Both the position numbers and the translations under genes were made by a program. The notes under the pieces were generated by a model. The model saw only the letters and a program-made list of their open reading frames with translations, did not search any database and was not told the origin of the DNA. A DNA stretch of 64,000 nucleotides from Rhodonellum sp041748555 (GTDB taxonomy: Bacteria > Bacteroidota > Bacteroidia > Cytophagales > Cyclobacteriaceae), in contig JBGTDA010000231.1 in NCBI GenBank assembly GCA_041748555.1, positions 1 through 64,000 of the forward strand, in the 5' to 3' direction. Positions 34,947-43,272 of the stretch are shown here, one piece after another (the stretch's first letter is position 1; every line of letters starts with the position of its first letter).

Positions 34947-35921
34947 ATGAAAAAAATTGCTGTTTTTACCTCGGGAGGAGATGCCCCGGGAATGAATGCC
35001 TGTATAAGAGCTGTAGTCAGAACTTCTATTTATCATGGTCTTGATATATATGGGATCAACTATGGATATGAAGGCATGATCAAAGGCAATATAAAGAAAA
35101 TGCAGTCTCATTCTGTAAGTAATATTGTCCAAAGAGGAGGTACCATTCTCAAATCTGCCCGAAGTGCGGAATTTCACAGTAAAGAAGGACGCAAGAAAGC
35201 TTACGATCAGTTAATGCAAAATGGAATTGAAGGATTGGTCGCCATCGGTGGCGACGGTACATTTACCGGTGCAAAAATTTTTTATGAAGAATATGGTATT
35301 CCCATTGTAGGTTGCCCGGGGACAATAGACAACGATCTTTATGGGACAGATTACACCATAGGATTTGATACTGCTGTAAATACTGCGTTGGAGGCAATTG
35401 ACAAAATCAGGGATACCGCAGCTGCCCATGACAGGATATTCTTTATAGAAGTGATGGGGCGTGACAGTGGATATATTGCTGTAGAATGTGGCATCGGAGG
35501 TGGTGCCGAGTTTGTTATGGTACCCGAAACCAAAACAGATCTCAAGCTGATCGTGAAATCCCTCTCCAATCTCAGAAAATCGAAATCATCCAGTATAATC
35601 GTAGTCGCTGAAGGGGATGAAGAAGGAACTGCCGAATACATCATGGAAAGGGTACAAGAAGAACTAAACGATAAAGACAAAGAATTCAAGGTCACCACAC
35701 TTGGTCATATTCAGAGGGGAGGAAATCCAACTGCAAGAGACCGGGTATTAGCTTCAAGATGTGGAATGGCAGCTGTGGAAGGCCTAAATAAAGGGGAATC
35801 CAACTGCATGGCGGGCGTGGTAAATGGTAGTGTTGTCTTTACTGCTTTTGAAGATTGCATTACTAAAGTCAAACCCATCCATGATGATCATTTGCGGTTG
35901 ATTGAAATATTAAGCATATAA
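34947..35921 (+). CDS. pfkA: 6-phosphofructokinase, ATP-dependent
   Basis: The 324-residue protein has TSGGDAPGMNACIRAVVR at about 8-25, GGDGTFTGA (about 101-109), the catalytic PGTIDNDLYGTD (about 123-134) and the substrate motif MGRDSGYIA (about 168-176). It phosphorylates fructose 6-phosphate, the committed step of glycolysis. Glycine at the GGDGT position favours ATP over pyrophosphate as donor. The following small membrane-protein gene starts 3 bp after the stop, so the two are co-transcribed. Confidence 0.93.
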   Translation: MKKIAVFTSGGDAPGMNACIRAVVRTSIYHGLDIYGINYGYEGMIKGNIKKMQSHSVSNIVQRGGTILKSARSAEFHSKEGRKKAYDQLMQNGIEGLVAIGGDGTFTGAKIFYEEYGIPIVGCPGTIDNDLYGTDYTIGFDTAVNTALEAIDKIRDTAAAHDRIFFIEVMGRDSGYIAVECGIGGGAEFVMVPETKTDLKLIVKSLSNLRKSKSSSIIVVAEGDEEGTAEYIMERVQEELNDKDKEFKVTTLGHIQRGGNPTARDRVLASRCGMAAVEGLNKGESNCMAGVVNGSVVFTAFEDCITKVKPIHDDHLRLIEILSI

Positions 35922-35924
35922 TTT

Positions 35925-36293
35925 ATGGGGTTCATTCCAATACTCGTTACGCTCTTTGGAGCTATCATGCTTTTCTGTATGGTGGTGAATTACCATTTGA
36001 AAATGAAAAAAAATCTTATCCTTCAATTGCAGTCTGAAGTTCTAGAAGGAATGGAAAAATTTGAATTAAATGGTATCATCAACAAAACCGAAACTGTAGG
36101 AGGATTCAAATATTTTGATGAAAATTACCTCCTTATAAAAAAAGGAATCAACGAGAATCAACTTCCGGCCTTTGAAAATGAAGTTCGGGAACCCTATAGA
36201 AAAGCCAAAATATCTGCAGCGCATTATAACAAGCTAATAAAGACAAAGCCTTATAGTTTTGTGGCAACCCTTTTGGGTCATCGACCCATCTGA
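35925..36293 (+). CDS. Small single-pass membrane protein, unknown function
   Basis: I do not recognise this 122-residue protein with certainty. It has one N-terminal membrane segment (PILVTLFGAIMLFCMVVNY, about 5-23), then a basic juxtamembrane stretch and a soluble alpha/beta part. It lies 3 bp after pfkA, so it is probably translated from the same message. Its 3' end overlaps the convergent miaA gene by 16 bases. Nothing links it to glycolysis except position. Confidence 0.65.
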   Translation: MGFIPILVTLFGAIMLFCMVVNYHLKMKKNLILQLQSEVLEGMEKFELNGIINKTETVGGFKYFDENYLLIKKGINENQLPAFENEVREPYRKAKISAAHYNKLIKTKPYSFVATLLGHRPI

Positions 36294-37189
36294 AGCAGTA
36301 TGTGATTCAATATTTCGGTATACTGATGGGGACGAAACCAGGTGATTTGTTCATCACGCTTAAACCAAGTCAACTGCCTTTTTGCATATCTGCGTGAGTT
36401 TCTTTTTAATAACCTAACCGATTCCATTTCATCATACTGCCCATCCAGATAGCCGAAAATCTCCTTATATCCCACTGTCTGCAGCGCATTGAGATGCCTG
36501 AAAGGAAACAAGTTTTTGGCTTCATTCATAAGTCCTGCTTCAAGCATCGCATCCATTCTTTGGTCTATCCTTAGATAAAGTTCCTGTCGTTCTCTCTCCA
36601 AACCGATTTTGATTATATTGAAGGGTCTGTTATTTGCCTTTTTTTGTCTAAAGCTACTGAAGGCCTTACCGGTCCCTCGATACACTTCCAATGCCCGCAT
36701 CAGCCGCTGAGGGTTTTGAAGATCCACCAACTGATAATAATCCGGATCCACCTTCAACAGCTCATCCTTAAGAACGCCGACACCTTCCATAGCAAACAAT
36801 GCTGTCAGTTCTCTTCGAATCCCGGGATCAACATCCGGAATCCTGTCGAATCCCTCGCAAACAGCATCTATATATAGACCTGATCCACCCGTCAAAAAGA
36901 TCAGCTCATGTTTGGAAAAAAGATTCTCCAAAAGCTCCAATGAATCCTTTTCAAACTTTTTGACATCATATGAATCATGGATGGAATGGCTGTTGATAAA
37001 ATGGTACGGAACAAAATCCAGCTCCTTCTTCGATGGTTTTGCTGTACCCAGTTCCATTTCTTTGAAAAACTGCCGGCTGTCTGCTGAAATAATTTCTGAA
37101 TTGAAATTTTTAGCTAAATTAAGGCAAATTTCAGTTTTACCAACTGCGGTCGGACCTGCAATAACTATCAAATACTTACTTTTCTTCAC
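36278..37189 (-). CDS. miaA: tRNA dimethylallyltransferase
   Basis: The protein has 303 residues. The P-loop IAGPTAVGKTEICLNLAK (about 10-27), ISADSRQFFKEMELGTAKPS (about 34-53), and the isopentenyl-transferase motifs LTGGSGLYIDAV (about 99-110) and NSRRYAKRQLTWFKR (about 265-279) identify MiaA. It adds a dimethylallyl group to A37 of tRNAs that read UNN codons. Its end overlaps the convergent small membrane-protein gene by 16 bases. The next gene is divergent, 48 bp from the start. Confidence 0.93.
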   Translation of the reverse strand: MKKSKYLIVIAGPTAVGKTEICLNLAKNFNSEIISADSRQFFKEMELGTAKPSKKELDFVPYHFINSHSIHDSYDVKKFEKDSLELLENLFSKHELIFLTGGSGLYIDAVCEGFDRIPDVDPGIRRELTALFAMEGVGVLKDELLKVDPDYYQLVDLQNPQRLMRALEVYRGTGKAFSSFRQKKANNRPFNIIKIGLERERQELYLRIDQRMDAMLEAGLMNEAKNLFPFRHLNALQTVGYKEIFGYLDGQYDEMESVRLLKRNSRRYAKRQLTWFKRDEQITWFRPHQYTEILNHILLQMGR

Positions 37190-37237
37190 AAAATCAGGAG
37201 CTTAGTTGGACCGGTTCAAAATTACCAAAAATCCAGT

Positions 37238-37981
37238 ATGAAAAACAAGAAGGTACTCATCGTAGAAGACAATGCTTTAAACAGAAGGGTATTTGAACAT
37301 ATTATTGGACAGGAGTATTTGTTTGAAATAGCTGAAAATGGAATAGAAGCGATAGAAAAAATCAAATCCGGTACCTTTGATCTCATTCTGATGGACATTC
37401 AGATGCCATTATTGGATGGTATAAGTGCCATCAAAATCATCAGACAGGAACAGCTTACATCAATTCCAATCATCGCTATATCTGCTTATGCGTCTCCGGG
37501 CGACCGGGATTATTTTCTTTCCGCAGGTTTTGACGATTTTATAGCGAAACCTGTAAAACCAAAACTGCTTCTGGAAACAATTGACAATAATTTACATAAA
37601 AAAGACCCAATAGATGAAGTTCTACAATTGGCTAAATCAGATGTAGAACTTGATCATGACATAGTAAAACAACTGATGAAATACAATTCACCTGAGAACA
37701 TAAAAATTGTTTTTATTGATTTTCTGGAAGAATGTGACCGCCTTTTATCTGAGATTGAATCCTTAATAAAAGATGAAAACTTTTCAGAAATAGGAGAAAA
37801 ATTACATATTTTAAAGGGAAATTCAGGCACTTTGGGTGCAATGAGAATATATAATTTCACAAATGGTTTTGAAAGAAATATAAAATCTTCATTTTTTGAT
37901 AATACCTACAAAGATTATTTATATTTGGTAGACTTAGTCAATAATTTCAGAACCCACTTAGATTCACAAAAAATATTTTAG
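37238..37981 (+). CDS. Receiver-Hpt fusion protein
   Basis: This 247-residue protein has an N-terminal CheY-like receiver domain (acid pocket VEDN at 9-12, phospho-acceptor Asp53 in LILMDIQMP, Lys104 in AKPV) joined to a C-terminal histidine phosphotransfer domain. In the latter His190 in LHILKGNSGTLGA is the expected phosphorylation site. There is no DNA-binding or enzymatic output. It should act as an internal phosphorelay node between a sensor kinase elsewhere and the stand-alone receiver encoded 3 bp downstream. The partner kinase is not in the window. Confidence 0.88.
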   Translation: MKNKKVLIVEDNALNRRVFEHIIGQEYLFEIAENGIEAIEKIKSGTFDLILMDIQMPLLDGISAIKIIRQEQLTSIPIIAISAYASPGDRDYFLSAGFDDFIAKPVKPKLLLETIDNNLHKKDPIDEVLQLAKSDVELDHDIVKQLMKYNSPENIKIVFIDFLEECDRLLSEIESLIKDENFSEIGEKLHILKGNSGTLGAMRIYNFTNGFERNIKSSFFDNTYKDYLYLVDLVNNFRTHLDSQKIF

Positions 37982-37984
37982 CCC

Positions 37985-38362
37985 ATGGCCGAGAACAAGA
38001 AAGTGCTGGTAGCAGAAGATAGTTCTGTTATCATTAATCTTACAAAAAATGTGTTAATGTTTGAGCACTATGTAATCACCGCGGTCAAAAACGGCAAACA
38101 GGTATTGGAAAAATTGGCAAACGAAGATTTTGATCTCATTCTGATGGATATCAATATGCCCATTATGGATGGGATTGAATGTACAAAGGCCATCAGATCT
38201 CTTGAAAATAAGGAAAAAGCCAATATTCCCATTGTTGCGATTACAGGAAATTATAAAAATTATACCCTTGATGATTTCAAGAAGGCAGGCTTGAATGATT
38301 ATATCCAAAAACCGCTTGATTATGATTACCTTCTGGCCACCGTCAAAAAGCATTTGGTTTAA
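37985..38362 (+). CDS. Stand-alone response regulator receiver
   Basis: This 125-residue CheY-like protein has AEDSSV (10-15), phospho-acceptor Asp55 in LILMDINMPIMDG, the threonine in AITGN and the lysine in QKPLDY. It lacks an output domain, so it must act by protein-protein contact or as a phosphate sink. It is located 3 bp after the receiver-Hpt gene, and the two very likely exchange phosphate. Its receiver is related in sequence to the receiver of its neighbour, suggesting tandem duplication. Confidence 0.88.
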   Translation: MAENKKVLVAEDSSVIINLTKNVLMFEHYVITAVKNGKQVLEKLANEDFDLILMDINMPIMDGIECTKAIRSLENKEKANIPIVAITGNYKNYTLDDFKKAGLNDYIQKPLDYDYLLATVKKHLV

Positions 38363-38367
38363 ATAGC

Positions 38368-38646
38368 ATGACCATAAAGTACAACAAAAGTTTTCTTGAA
38401 AAGCTCGAAAATCTCTTCGCCGCTTCAGATTATGTTTTAAGGTACGAAAAAGGTAATTTTAAATCCGGGTATTGTATTCTCAATGAAAACAAAGTTGTAA
38501 TGGTAAACAAATATTACACCTTGGAAGGGAAAATCAATACTCTTGTTGATATTGTCAAGGAACTTAATTTTAATCCCAAGGATTTTAAAGACAAAAAAAA
38601 CCAAGAATATATCACCGAATTACAGCAAACCATATTAAAGCTTTGA
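38368..38646 (+). CDS. Conserved small protein, unknown function
   Basis: This 92-residue cytoplasmic protein has no signal or membrane segment. It is recognisable as a conserved Bacteroidota type: LEKLENLFAASDYVLRYEKG, then FKSGYCILNENKVVMVNKYY. It begins 5 bp after the response regulator and its TGA overlaps the TTG start of the MBL hydrolase gene by 4 bases. The set may form one transcript of five genes (37238-40966). Function unknown. Confidence 0.75.
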   Translation: MTIKYNKSFLEKLENLFAASDYVLRYEKGNFKSGYCILNENKVVMVNKYYTLEGKINTLVDIVKELNFNPKDFKDKKNQEYITELQQTILKL

Positions 38647-39407
38647 AAGTTACATTTTTAGGAACAGGTACTTCTCAGGGGGTGCCGGTCATTGGGTGCG
38701 ATTGTCCTGTGTGTAGTTCCCTTGACTTTAGAGATAAAAGATCCAGAACAGCACTACATGTCGAAATAGAAGACAAAAGTATTGTAATCGATACAGGACC
38801 GGATTTTCGGCAGCAAATGCTTCAGAATAAAATCCGGAAACTGGATGCCGTACTTTATACCCATGAACATAAAGATCATACTGCCGGATTGGATGATATC
38901 AGACCTTTCAATTTTTCGCAGAACATGGACGTCCCTATTTACGGGACTAAAAATGTACTTGCTCAAATTAAAACGGAATTTGCCTACATCTTTAGAAAAG
39001 TCAGATATCCAGGCATACCACAAATCAAAGTCAATGAAATCACTAACAAGCCTTTTTTTGCGGAAGGAATTGAGGTGATTCCTATTGAAGTTCTTCATTA
39101 CAAATTACCTGTTTTTGGTTTTAGGTTTGCCGATTTCACGTACATCACGGATGCCAGTTATATAGCTGATGAGGAATTGGAAAAAGTCAAAGGATCAAAA
39201 GTTTTGGTACTTAATGCCCTTCAGATCGATCATCATATTTCACATTTCACTCTGGAAAAGGCTCTTGAAATAGTAGACCTTATCAAGCCTGAGAGGGCCT
39301 TCTTCACACACATCAGCCACAAACTGGGAACACATAAAGATGTGGAAGACCGGCTTCCTGACCACATCAAACTCGCTTACGACGGTTTACAAATCAGCAT
39401 CAAGTAA
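38643..39407 (+). CDS. MBL-fold metallo-hydrolase (PhnP-like)
   Basis: The 254-residue protein begins with TTG, overlapping the previous stop; this start gives the KVTFLGTGTSQGVP beginning typical of the family. Metal ligands are in THEHKDHTAGLDD (His74, His76, Asp78, His79), later histidines in HISHKLGTHKD, and a GCDCPVC cysteine cluster (19-25) as in PhnP-type enzymes. It likely hydrolyses a phosphodiester, perhaps a cyclic nucleotide-like compound; PhnP acts on a cyclic ribose phosphate. There are no phn genes nearby, so the substrate is unknown. The next gene starts at its stop codon (TAATG). Confidence 0.85.
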   Translation: MKVTFLGTGTSQGVPVIGCDCPVCSSLDFRDKRSRTALHVEIEDKSIVIDTGPDFRQQMLQNKIRKLDAVLYTHEHKDHTAGLDDIRPFNFSQNMDVPIYGTKNVLAQIKTEFAYIFRKVRYPGIPQIKVNEITNKPFFAEGIEVIPIEVLHYKLPVFGFRFADFTYITDASYIADEELEKVKGSKVLVLNALQIDHHISHFTLEKALEIVDLIKPERAFFTHISHKLGTHKDVEDRLPDHIKLAYDGLQISIK

Positions 39408-40966
39408 TGCATTTCAATTTTCATTTTCTGAAATTTATTTGTCCTGTTTTGGAGCAACGATTCAAGGATACGAAGATTACGTCCTGTTTTTCCCAGAACA
39501 AGGCTGAACTTATTATCGGATGCTCCGGAGAAGATGGGCAACGGTATATCCGGGCAAATCTTTTTCCTTCCATATCCTGTATGGATTTTCCAGAAGATTT
39601 CAAAAGAGGCAAAAAAAATACCGTTTCCCTACTTCATGAAATCATCGGGAAAACCATAATTTCGGTCAATTTAGTCCCCAATGAAAGGGCTTTTACGATA
39701 GGATTGTCCGGTGGTGGAATTTTGCTTTTCAAACTGCATGGATCGAGAAGCAACATTCTTTATTATCAAAATGAAGAGGAACTTCCGAGGTTGATTTTCA
39801 GAAACGACCTTATTGATGACAAAACTTTATCACTGTCGGAATTACCCAAAAATTTCGATTTGAACTATACAAGGTTTGAGGAGCTTGAGGGAAATGCTTC
39901 CAGATTTTTACCTACACTTGGAAAAATTCCCAGAGAGTGGTTGCAGGAAAAAGGCTATAAAGAAGCCGATGTATCACAAAAATGGATGCTCATGCAAGAA
40001 TTATTGGATATGCTGGAAAGCCCCTTGTTCAGCATAGTCAATAAGGATGGTGAACACGTATTGAGTCTTTTGCCGGAAGAAAATCCTGTTTTTCAAACAT
40101 CAAATCCTGTTGAAGCATGTAATGAGCTTTTTAGGTACGTGGTGGTGATTCAGGCATTTGAAAAAGAAAAGAATCATTGGATAAAGATTTTTGAAGATCA
40201 AAAGAAAAAATCCCAAGCCTATATATCAAAGACTTCGTTGAAACTGGATGCCTTGGAACAGGAAACTACTCCCGCACAAACGGCTGATGTTATCATGGCC
40301 AACCTGCACCTTATTTCATCCAATCAGGATGAGGTTTCCCTCTTTAATTTTTATACACAACAAGAAGAAACCATCAAATTGAAAAGGGGGCAAACTCCTC
40401 AAAAATTTGCTGAAAACCTATATCGAAAATCCAAGAACAGAAAGATTGAAATCAATCAACTTCGGCAAAATCTTGGGGAAAAACACAAACTGATTGAGCA
40501 TCTTGATGAAATGCTTGATAATATCCATCAAATCCATCACTTCAGGAGCCTAAAAGAATTTATCAAATCCAATAATCTTATTACCAAAGAAAAAGAAAGT
40601 CAGGAGCAACTGCCCTACAAGCGTTTTGAGGAGGATAGTTTTGAGATTCTGGTTGGTAAATCTGCAAAAGCAAATGATGAATTGCTTCGCCACTTTGCCT
40701 GGAAAGAAGATATGTGGCTTCACGCCAAAGATGTTTCAGGTTCCCACGTCCTGATAAAATTCAAATCAGGTTTAAAATTTCCAAAAAATGTGGTGGAAAG
40801 AGCAGCGGAATTGGCTGCATATTATTCCAAGAATAAAAATGAAAGTCTGGCAGCAGTGACCTATACTCCGGCCAAACATGTCAGAAAAGTAAAAGGCTCC
40901 CAAGCGGGAGCCGTTATAGTGGATAAGGAAGATGTTTTGATGGTTGTTCCGAAAGGGCCATCCTGA
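39407..40966 (+). CDS. NFACT-domain protein (RqcH/FbpA-like)
   Basis: The 519-residue protein has an NFACT-N-like N-terminal half, a helical middle (about 240-400, including a coiled coil) and an NFACT-R domain at about 410-515: FEILVGKSAKANDELLRHFA, then WLHAKDVSGSHVLIK and VVERAAELAAYYSKNK. Proteins of this shape (bacterial RqcH, eukaryotic Rqc2/NEMF) bind stalled 50S subunits and direct C-terminal alanine tailing. The name is based on architecture; Bacteroidota members are less studied. Translation is coupled to the MBL gene (TAATG). A G/C-rich hairpin is encoded within its last 25 codons. Confidence 0.83.
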   Translation: MHFNFHFLKFICPVLEQRFKDTKITSCFSQNKAELIIGCSGEDGQRYIRANLFPSISCMDFPEDFKRGKKNTVSLLHEIIGKTIISVNLVPNERAFTIGLSGGGILLFKLHGSRSNILYYQNEEELPRLIFRNDLIDDKTLSLSELPKNFDLNYTRFEELEGNASRFLPTLGKIPREWLQEKGYKEADVSQKWMLMQELLDMLESPLFSIVNKDGEHVLSLLPEENPVFQTSNPVEACNELFRYVVVIQAFEKEKNHWIKIFEDQKKKSQAYISKTSLKLDALEQETTPAQTADVIMANLHLISSNQDEVSLFNFYTQQEETIKLKRGQTPQKFAENLYRKSKNRKIEINQLRQNLGEKHKLIEHLDEMLDNIHQIHHFRSLKEFIKSNNLITKEKESQEQLPYKRFEEDSFEILVGKSAKANDELLRHFAWKEDMWLHAKDVSGSHVLIKFKSGLKFPKNVVERAAELAAYYSKNKNESLAAVTYTPAKHVRKVKGSQAGAVIVDKEDVLMVVPKGPS

Positions 40967-40987
40967 TTTCACATGAAATTGATTTTT

Positions 40988-42418
40988 CTAAACTACCACA
41001 TGAACTTTAAGCATATTGGTTTTTCCTTTTGCTTTGAGGGGCATACTGGCTGTATTGATAATAATCTCCCCTCTTTTAACATGACCTTCTGATTTCAGCG
41101 TGCTTTCAATGTCCTTAAAGGTAGCATCTGTAGAAACATTGCTTTCATAATAATATGCTCTTATTCCCCAGACCAAACTCATTTGGGTGATCAGCTCTTT
41201 ATTTCTTGTAAAGACAAAGATGTTCGCCAGAGGTCTATGAGATGCAATTCTGAAAGCCGTAAATCCGGATGAGGTTATTCCCACTATGGCTTTTGCATTG
41301 ACATTTCTGGAAAGCCGAGCTGCCATCAGAATCAGATTATTGCTTATAAAAGTCTTGTGATCTTCAGGGATTTTGTAAAGATTATGATAGATATCGGCAT
41401 TATTTTCAACGTATGCAATGATTGTACTCATCGCCTTCACTGCATTGACCGGGTATTTACCGGATGCAGTTTCAGCAGAAAGCATTACAGCATCCGCACC
41501 ATCCAATACTGCGGTCGCAACATCATTTGTTTCGGCCCTGGTAGGCCTTGGATTGCTGATCATGCTTTCGAGCATTTGGGTGGCGATGATTACAGGCTTA
41601 CATGCCAGCTTACATTTTTCCACCATTTTTTTCTGCCAAAGAGGAACCATTTCCATAGGCACTTCAACTCCAAGATCACCTCTTGCAACCATGATAGCGT
41701 CTGTTGCTTCAATAATTGAATCTATGTTGTCCAGCGCTTCAGGCTTTTCGATTTTGGCGACAATTTTACAGGTTTTACCGGCTTTGTTGATACGGTCACG
41801 GAGATCAATGATATCATCTGCTGAACGGACGAATGAAAGTGCAATCCAATCTACCTCATTTTTCAATCCGAATTCCAAGTCTTCAAGATCCTTTTCGGTA
41901 AGAGAAGGAGCAGATACTTTCGTATTCGGAAGATTGATCCCTTTTCTGGATTTTAATATACCACCATGAATAACAGTACAATTCACATTCTTCCCATCTG
42001 TACTATCCACAATTAATTCAAGATTCCCATCATCAATGAGGATTCTGTCTCCCTGGATCACATCATTTGGCAGATTCTGATAAACCGTACTGACCAGGTC
42101 CGCCTTTCCGATTACCTCATCGCCTGTTATGATTATGGTTTTGCCTGGAAATATTTCGACCCCGTTGTTTTCTATCTCCCCGACTCTGATTTTAGGGCCT
42201 TGAAGATCCTGAAGGATCCCGAGATTAAGATTTTGTTCTTTGTTGATTTTTCTGATAAGCCGTATAACATCAGCATGGATTTTATGGTCTCCATGTGAAA
42301 AATTCAATCGAAACACATTGGCACCGGCTTTTGCTAAACCGGTAAGTGCTTCTTCGTTATTTGACGCCGGACCGATAGTGGCTAAAATCTTTGTTTTATT
42401 AAAGATAGATACGCTCAT
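40988..42418 (-). CDS. pyk: Pyruvate kinase
   Basis: This 476-residue protein opens with KTKILATIGPASNNEEALTG, carries the barrel motifs FRLNFSHGDH, IDDGNLELIV and the signature IVAKIEKPEALDNID (about 217-231) with the catalytic lysine, then MVARGDLGVEVP (about 240-251) and TQMLESMI. The C-terminal domain (about 350-476) is of ordinary length. It transfers phosphate from phosphoenolpyruvate to ADP. It is co-directional with, and downstream of, the IPExxxVDY gene (15 bp gap); that pairing recurs in Bacteroidota. Confidence 0.94.
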   Translation of the reverse strand: MSVSIFNKTKILATIGPASNNEEALTGLAKAGANVFRLNFSHGDHKIHADVIRLIRKINKEQNLNLGILQDLQGPKIRVGEIENNGVEIFPGKTIIITGDEVIGKADLVSTVYQNLPNDVIQGDRILIDDGNLELIVDSTDGKNVNCTVIHGGILKSRKGINLPNTKVSAPSLTEKDLEDLEFGLKNEVDWIALSFVRSADDIIDLRDRINKAGKTCKIVAKIEKPEALDNIDSIIEATDAIMVARGDLGVEVPMEMVPLWQKKMVEKCKLACKPVIIATQMLESMISNPRPTRAETNDVATAVLDGADAVMLSAETASGKYPVNAVKAMSTIIAYVENNADIYHNLYKIPEDHKTFISNNLILMAARLSRNVNAKAIVGITSSGFTAFRIASHRPLANIFVFTRNKELITQMSLVWGIRAYYYESNVSTDATFKDIESTLKSEGHVKRGEIIINTASMPLKAKGKTNMLKVHVVV

Positions 42419-42433
42419 GGGTAATAATGGATT

Positions 42434-42862
42434 TTAATAGGTTAAGAGGTTTTCTTTTGATTTGATTTTGGCAACATCCAATTTCACAATGTTTTGGATA
42501 AATTTATTGTCAGAAAGTTGCTCAATATAAGTATTAATATTCAATTCGAAAGTCAGGTCCTGGAGGAGCAGGAAATAATCCATGATGCGGAGCTCAGGAA
42601 TAAGATAAAGGGTGTTACCGTCTTTATGATAAGATCTGTTTTTTAAAAGTTGAATATATCCATGATCTTTTTCAAGAATATAACGGGAGATTTTGAGCTG
42701 GGGCCGGTTGGTGAAATCCAGTTCAAAATCCTTGCCTTTAATCAAATTGATTCCCAGAGAATCATTGATTACCCAAGCCATTTTGTAATCCTTCAGAGGA
42801 GCTACAATACCTAATAGCTCAAATTCGTATTGGTGATCAACTAGTAACTTGGTTTTCTTCAT
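42434..42862 (-). CDS. IPExxxVDY family protein
   Basis: This 142-residue protein has the diagnostic motif IPELRIMDYFLL at about residues 88-99 (here IPExxxMDY). It has no signal or membrane segment. The family is restricted to Bacteroidota and functionally uncharacterised, and is named only for this motif. It lies just upstream of pyk on the same strand, divergent from acpP. A link to the enzyme is inferred from position only. Confidence 0.85.
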   Translation of the reverse strand: MKKTKLLVDHQYEFELLGIVAPLKDYKMAWVINDSLGINLIKGKDFELDFTNRPQLKISRYILEKDHGYIQLLKNRSYHKDGNTLYLIPELRIMDYFLLLQDLTFELNINTYIEQLSDNKFIQNIVKLDVAKIKSKENLLTY

Positions 42863-42951
42863 TCAGGAAGAATATTTGAAAAACAAAGGTAAAAATAATC
42901 TCCCAACTTCTAACTTGTGAATTAATATCTTAAATTTAGTTGCCTGTTTTT

Positions 42952-42983
42952 TTTGGCAATAAGGTTTTAAATATATTTCTTTG
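42952..42983 (+). promoter_or_regulatory. Probable promoter of the acpP-fabF-rnc operon
   Basis: TTTG (42952-42955) and TTTCTTTG (42976-42983) are separated by 20 bases, matching TTTG-N20-TAnnTTTG except for one base. The acpP ATG lies 29 bases further on. Confidence 0.5.
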
Positions 42984-43012
42984 CGGAGCGTTTAAATTAA
43001 ACTGATCTTACA

Positions 43013-43249
43013 ATGTCTGAAATTGCACAAAAAGTAAAAGCCATCATCGTCGATAAATTAGGCGTAGAAGAATCCGAAGTTACTCCAGAAGCTAGCTTCA
43101 CAAATGATCTTGGTGCTGACTCACTGGATACAGTGGAGCTTATCATGGAATTCGAAAAAGAATTCAACATTTCCATTCCGGATGATCAAGCCGAGCAGAT
43201 CGGAACAGTTGGTCAGGCTATCAATTATCTGGAGGCAAACGTAAAATAA
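43013..43249 (+). CDS. acpP: Acyl carrier protein
   Basis: This 78-residue acidic helical protein has the phosphopantetheine site serine Ser37 in DLGADSLDTVELIM. It carries growing acyl chains as thioesters during fatty acid synthesis in the cytoplasm. Length and motif are exactly those of AcpP. It leads an operon with fabF (23 bp gap) and rnc, a classic bacterial arrangement. Confidence 0.97.
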   Translation: MSEIAQKVKAIIVDKLGVEESEVTPEASFTNDLGADSLDTVELIMEFEKEFNISIPDDQAEQIGTVGQAINYLEANVK

Positions 43250-43272
43250 AAAATAATCACTAAAATTCATTT

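Noticed and set aside
39349..39356. Another copy of the dispersed repeat, because of a GGAAGACCGG match
   Set aside because: Only a short stretch matches, and it is inside the MBL hydrolase gene.
40896..40913. GGCTCCC/GGGAGCC hairpin as terminator
   Set aside because: It lies within the NFACT coding sequence and has no T tract after it.
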